NCBI GenBank assembly: GCA_051881635.1
Contig: JBJEQG010000123.1
Span: forward strand, 1 to 12,887
Length of the DNA: 12,887 bases
Reading direction: 5' to 3'
Origin: JBJEQG01 sp051881635
GTDB lineage: Bacteria > Bacillota > Clostridia > Oscillospirales > Acutalibacteraceae
The notes under the pieces were generated by a model. That model saw nothing but the letters and a program-made list of their open reading frames with translations. It was not told the DNA's origin and made no database searches. Below are positions 12,887-12,887 of the stretch, in pieces; the stretch's first letter is position 1; each line of letters opens with the position of its first letter. A program made the position numbers and the translations under genes.

Positions 12887-12887
12887 A

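Noticed and set aside
1..12887. Genomic island bordered by tRNA-Arg and tRNA-Leu
   Set aside because: No integrase, no repeated 3' tRNA fragment (att site) and no obvious composition break were seen; the genes alternate in direction with ordinary terminators. tRNA genes at both ends appear incidental.

Overview
The window looks like a piece of a low-GC Firmicutes chromosome, most likely a gut-type Clostridia (Ruminococcaceae/Oscillospiraceae-like). The evidence is the AT-rich intergenic DNA, AGGAGG-type ribosome binding sites, consensus sigma-A promoters, U-tailed intrinsic terminators, tRNA genes with encoded CCA, and protein families such as the clostridial HTH plus membrane Ser/Thr kinase pair and 7TM histidine-kinase-like proteins. 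A run of 100 Ns at 2119-2218 shows it comes from a draft scaffold. The genus is inferred, not proven.

Layout. The window opens with the 3' end of tRNA-Arg(TCT) and its terminator. Next comes a divergent pair: an HTH-like protein (leftward, 257-688) and a membrane-anchored Hanks-type Ser/Thr kinase (rightward, 733-1785). Beyond the kinase terminator, two rightward genes follow: a two-TM membrane protein interrupted by the assembly gap (1925-2361) and, overlapping it by ATGA, a lipoprotein with a (SEEEP)n stalk (2358-2936). From about 3050 to 9020 everything reads leftward. There are two uncharacterised soluble proteins (3057-4109), a small lipoprotein (4262-4633), a four-TM protein (4814-5239), and a three-gene signalling operon: NarL-type response regulator (5463-6101), sensor histidine kinase (6079-7380), and a 7TM histidine-kinase-like protein without recognisable catalytic boxes (7377-9020). 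From 9190 rightward there is a BAX inhibitor-1/YetJ-family membrane protein behind a perfect consensus promoter, then a two-gene unit whose first product resembles the N-terminal domain of phage baseplate upper proteins (BppU). A leftward left-handed beta-helix acyltransferase (11497-12507) and a complete tRNA-Leu(GAG) with its own consensus promoter close the window.

How the parts work together. The 9020-to-5463 operon is translationally coupled throughout: ATGA at the first junction and a 23-nt overlap at the second. It reads as one signalling device: a 7TM sensor/pseudokinase, an active-looking kinase and a DNA-binding regulator. The HTH/kinase pair and the envelope proteins beside it look like a second, phospho-Ser/Thr-based envelope signalling locus.

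Most noteworthy are the apparent pseudokinase in the three-component operon, the BppU-like pair with no other phage genes visible, and a duplicated intergenic element (a GTGCC..GGCAT palindrome plus a terminator with a near-identical loop) in two consecutive intergenic regions. No IS element, integrase, CRISPR array or rRNA is visible.
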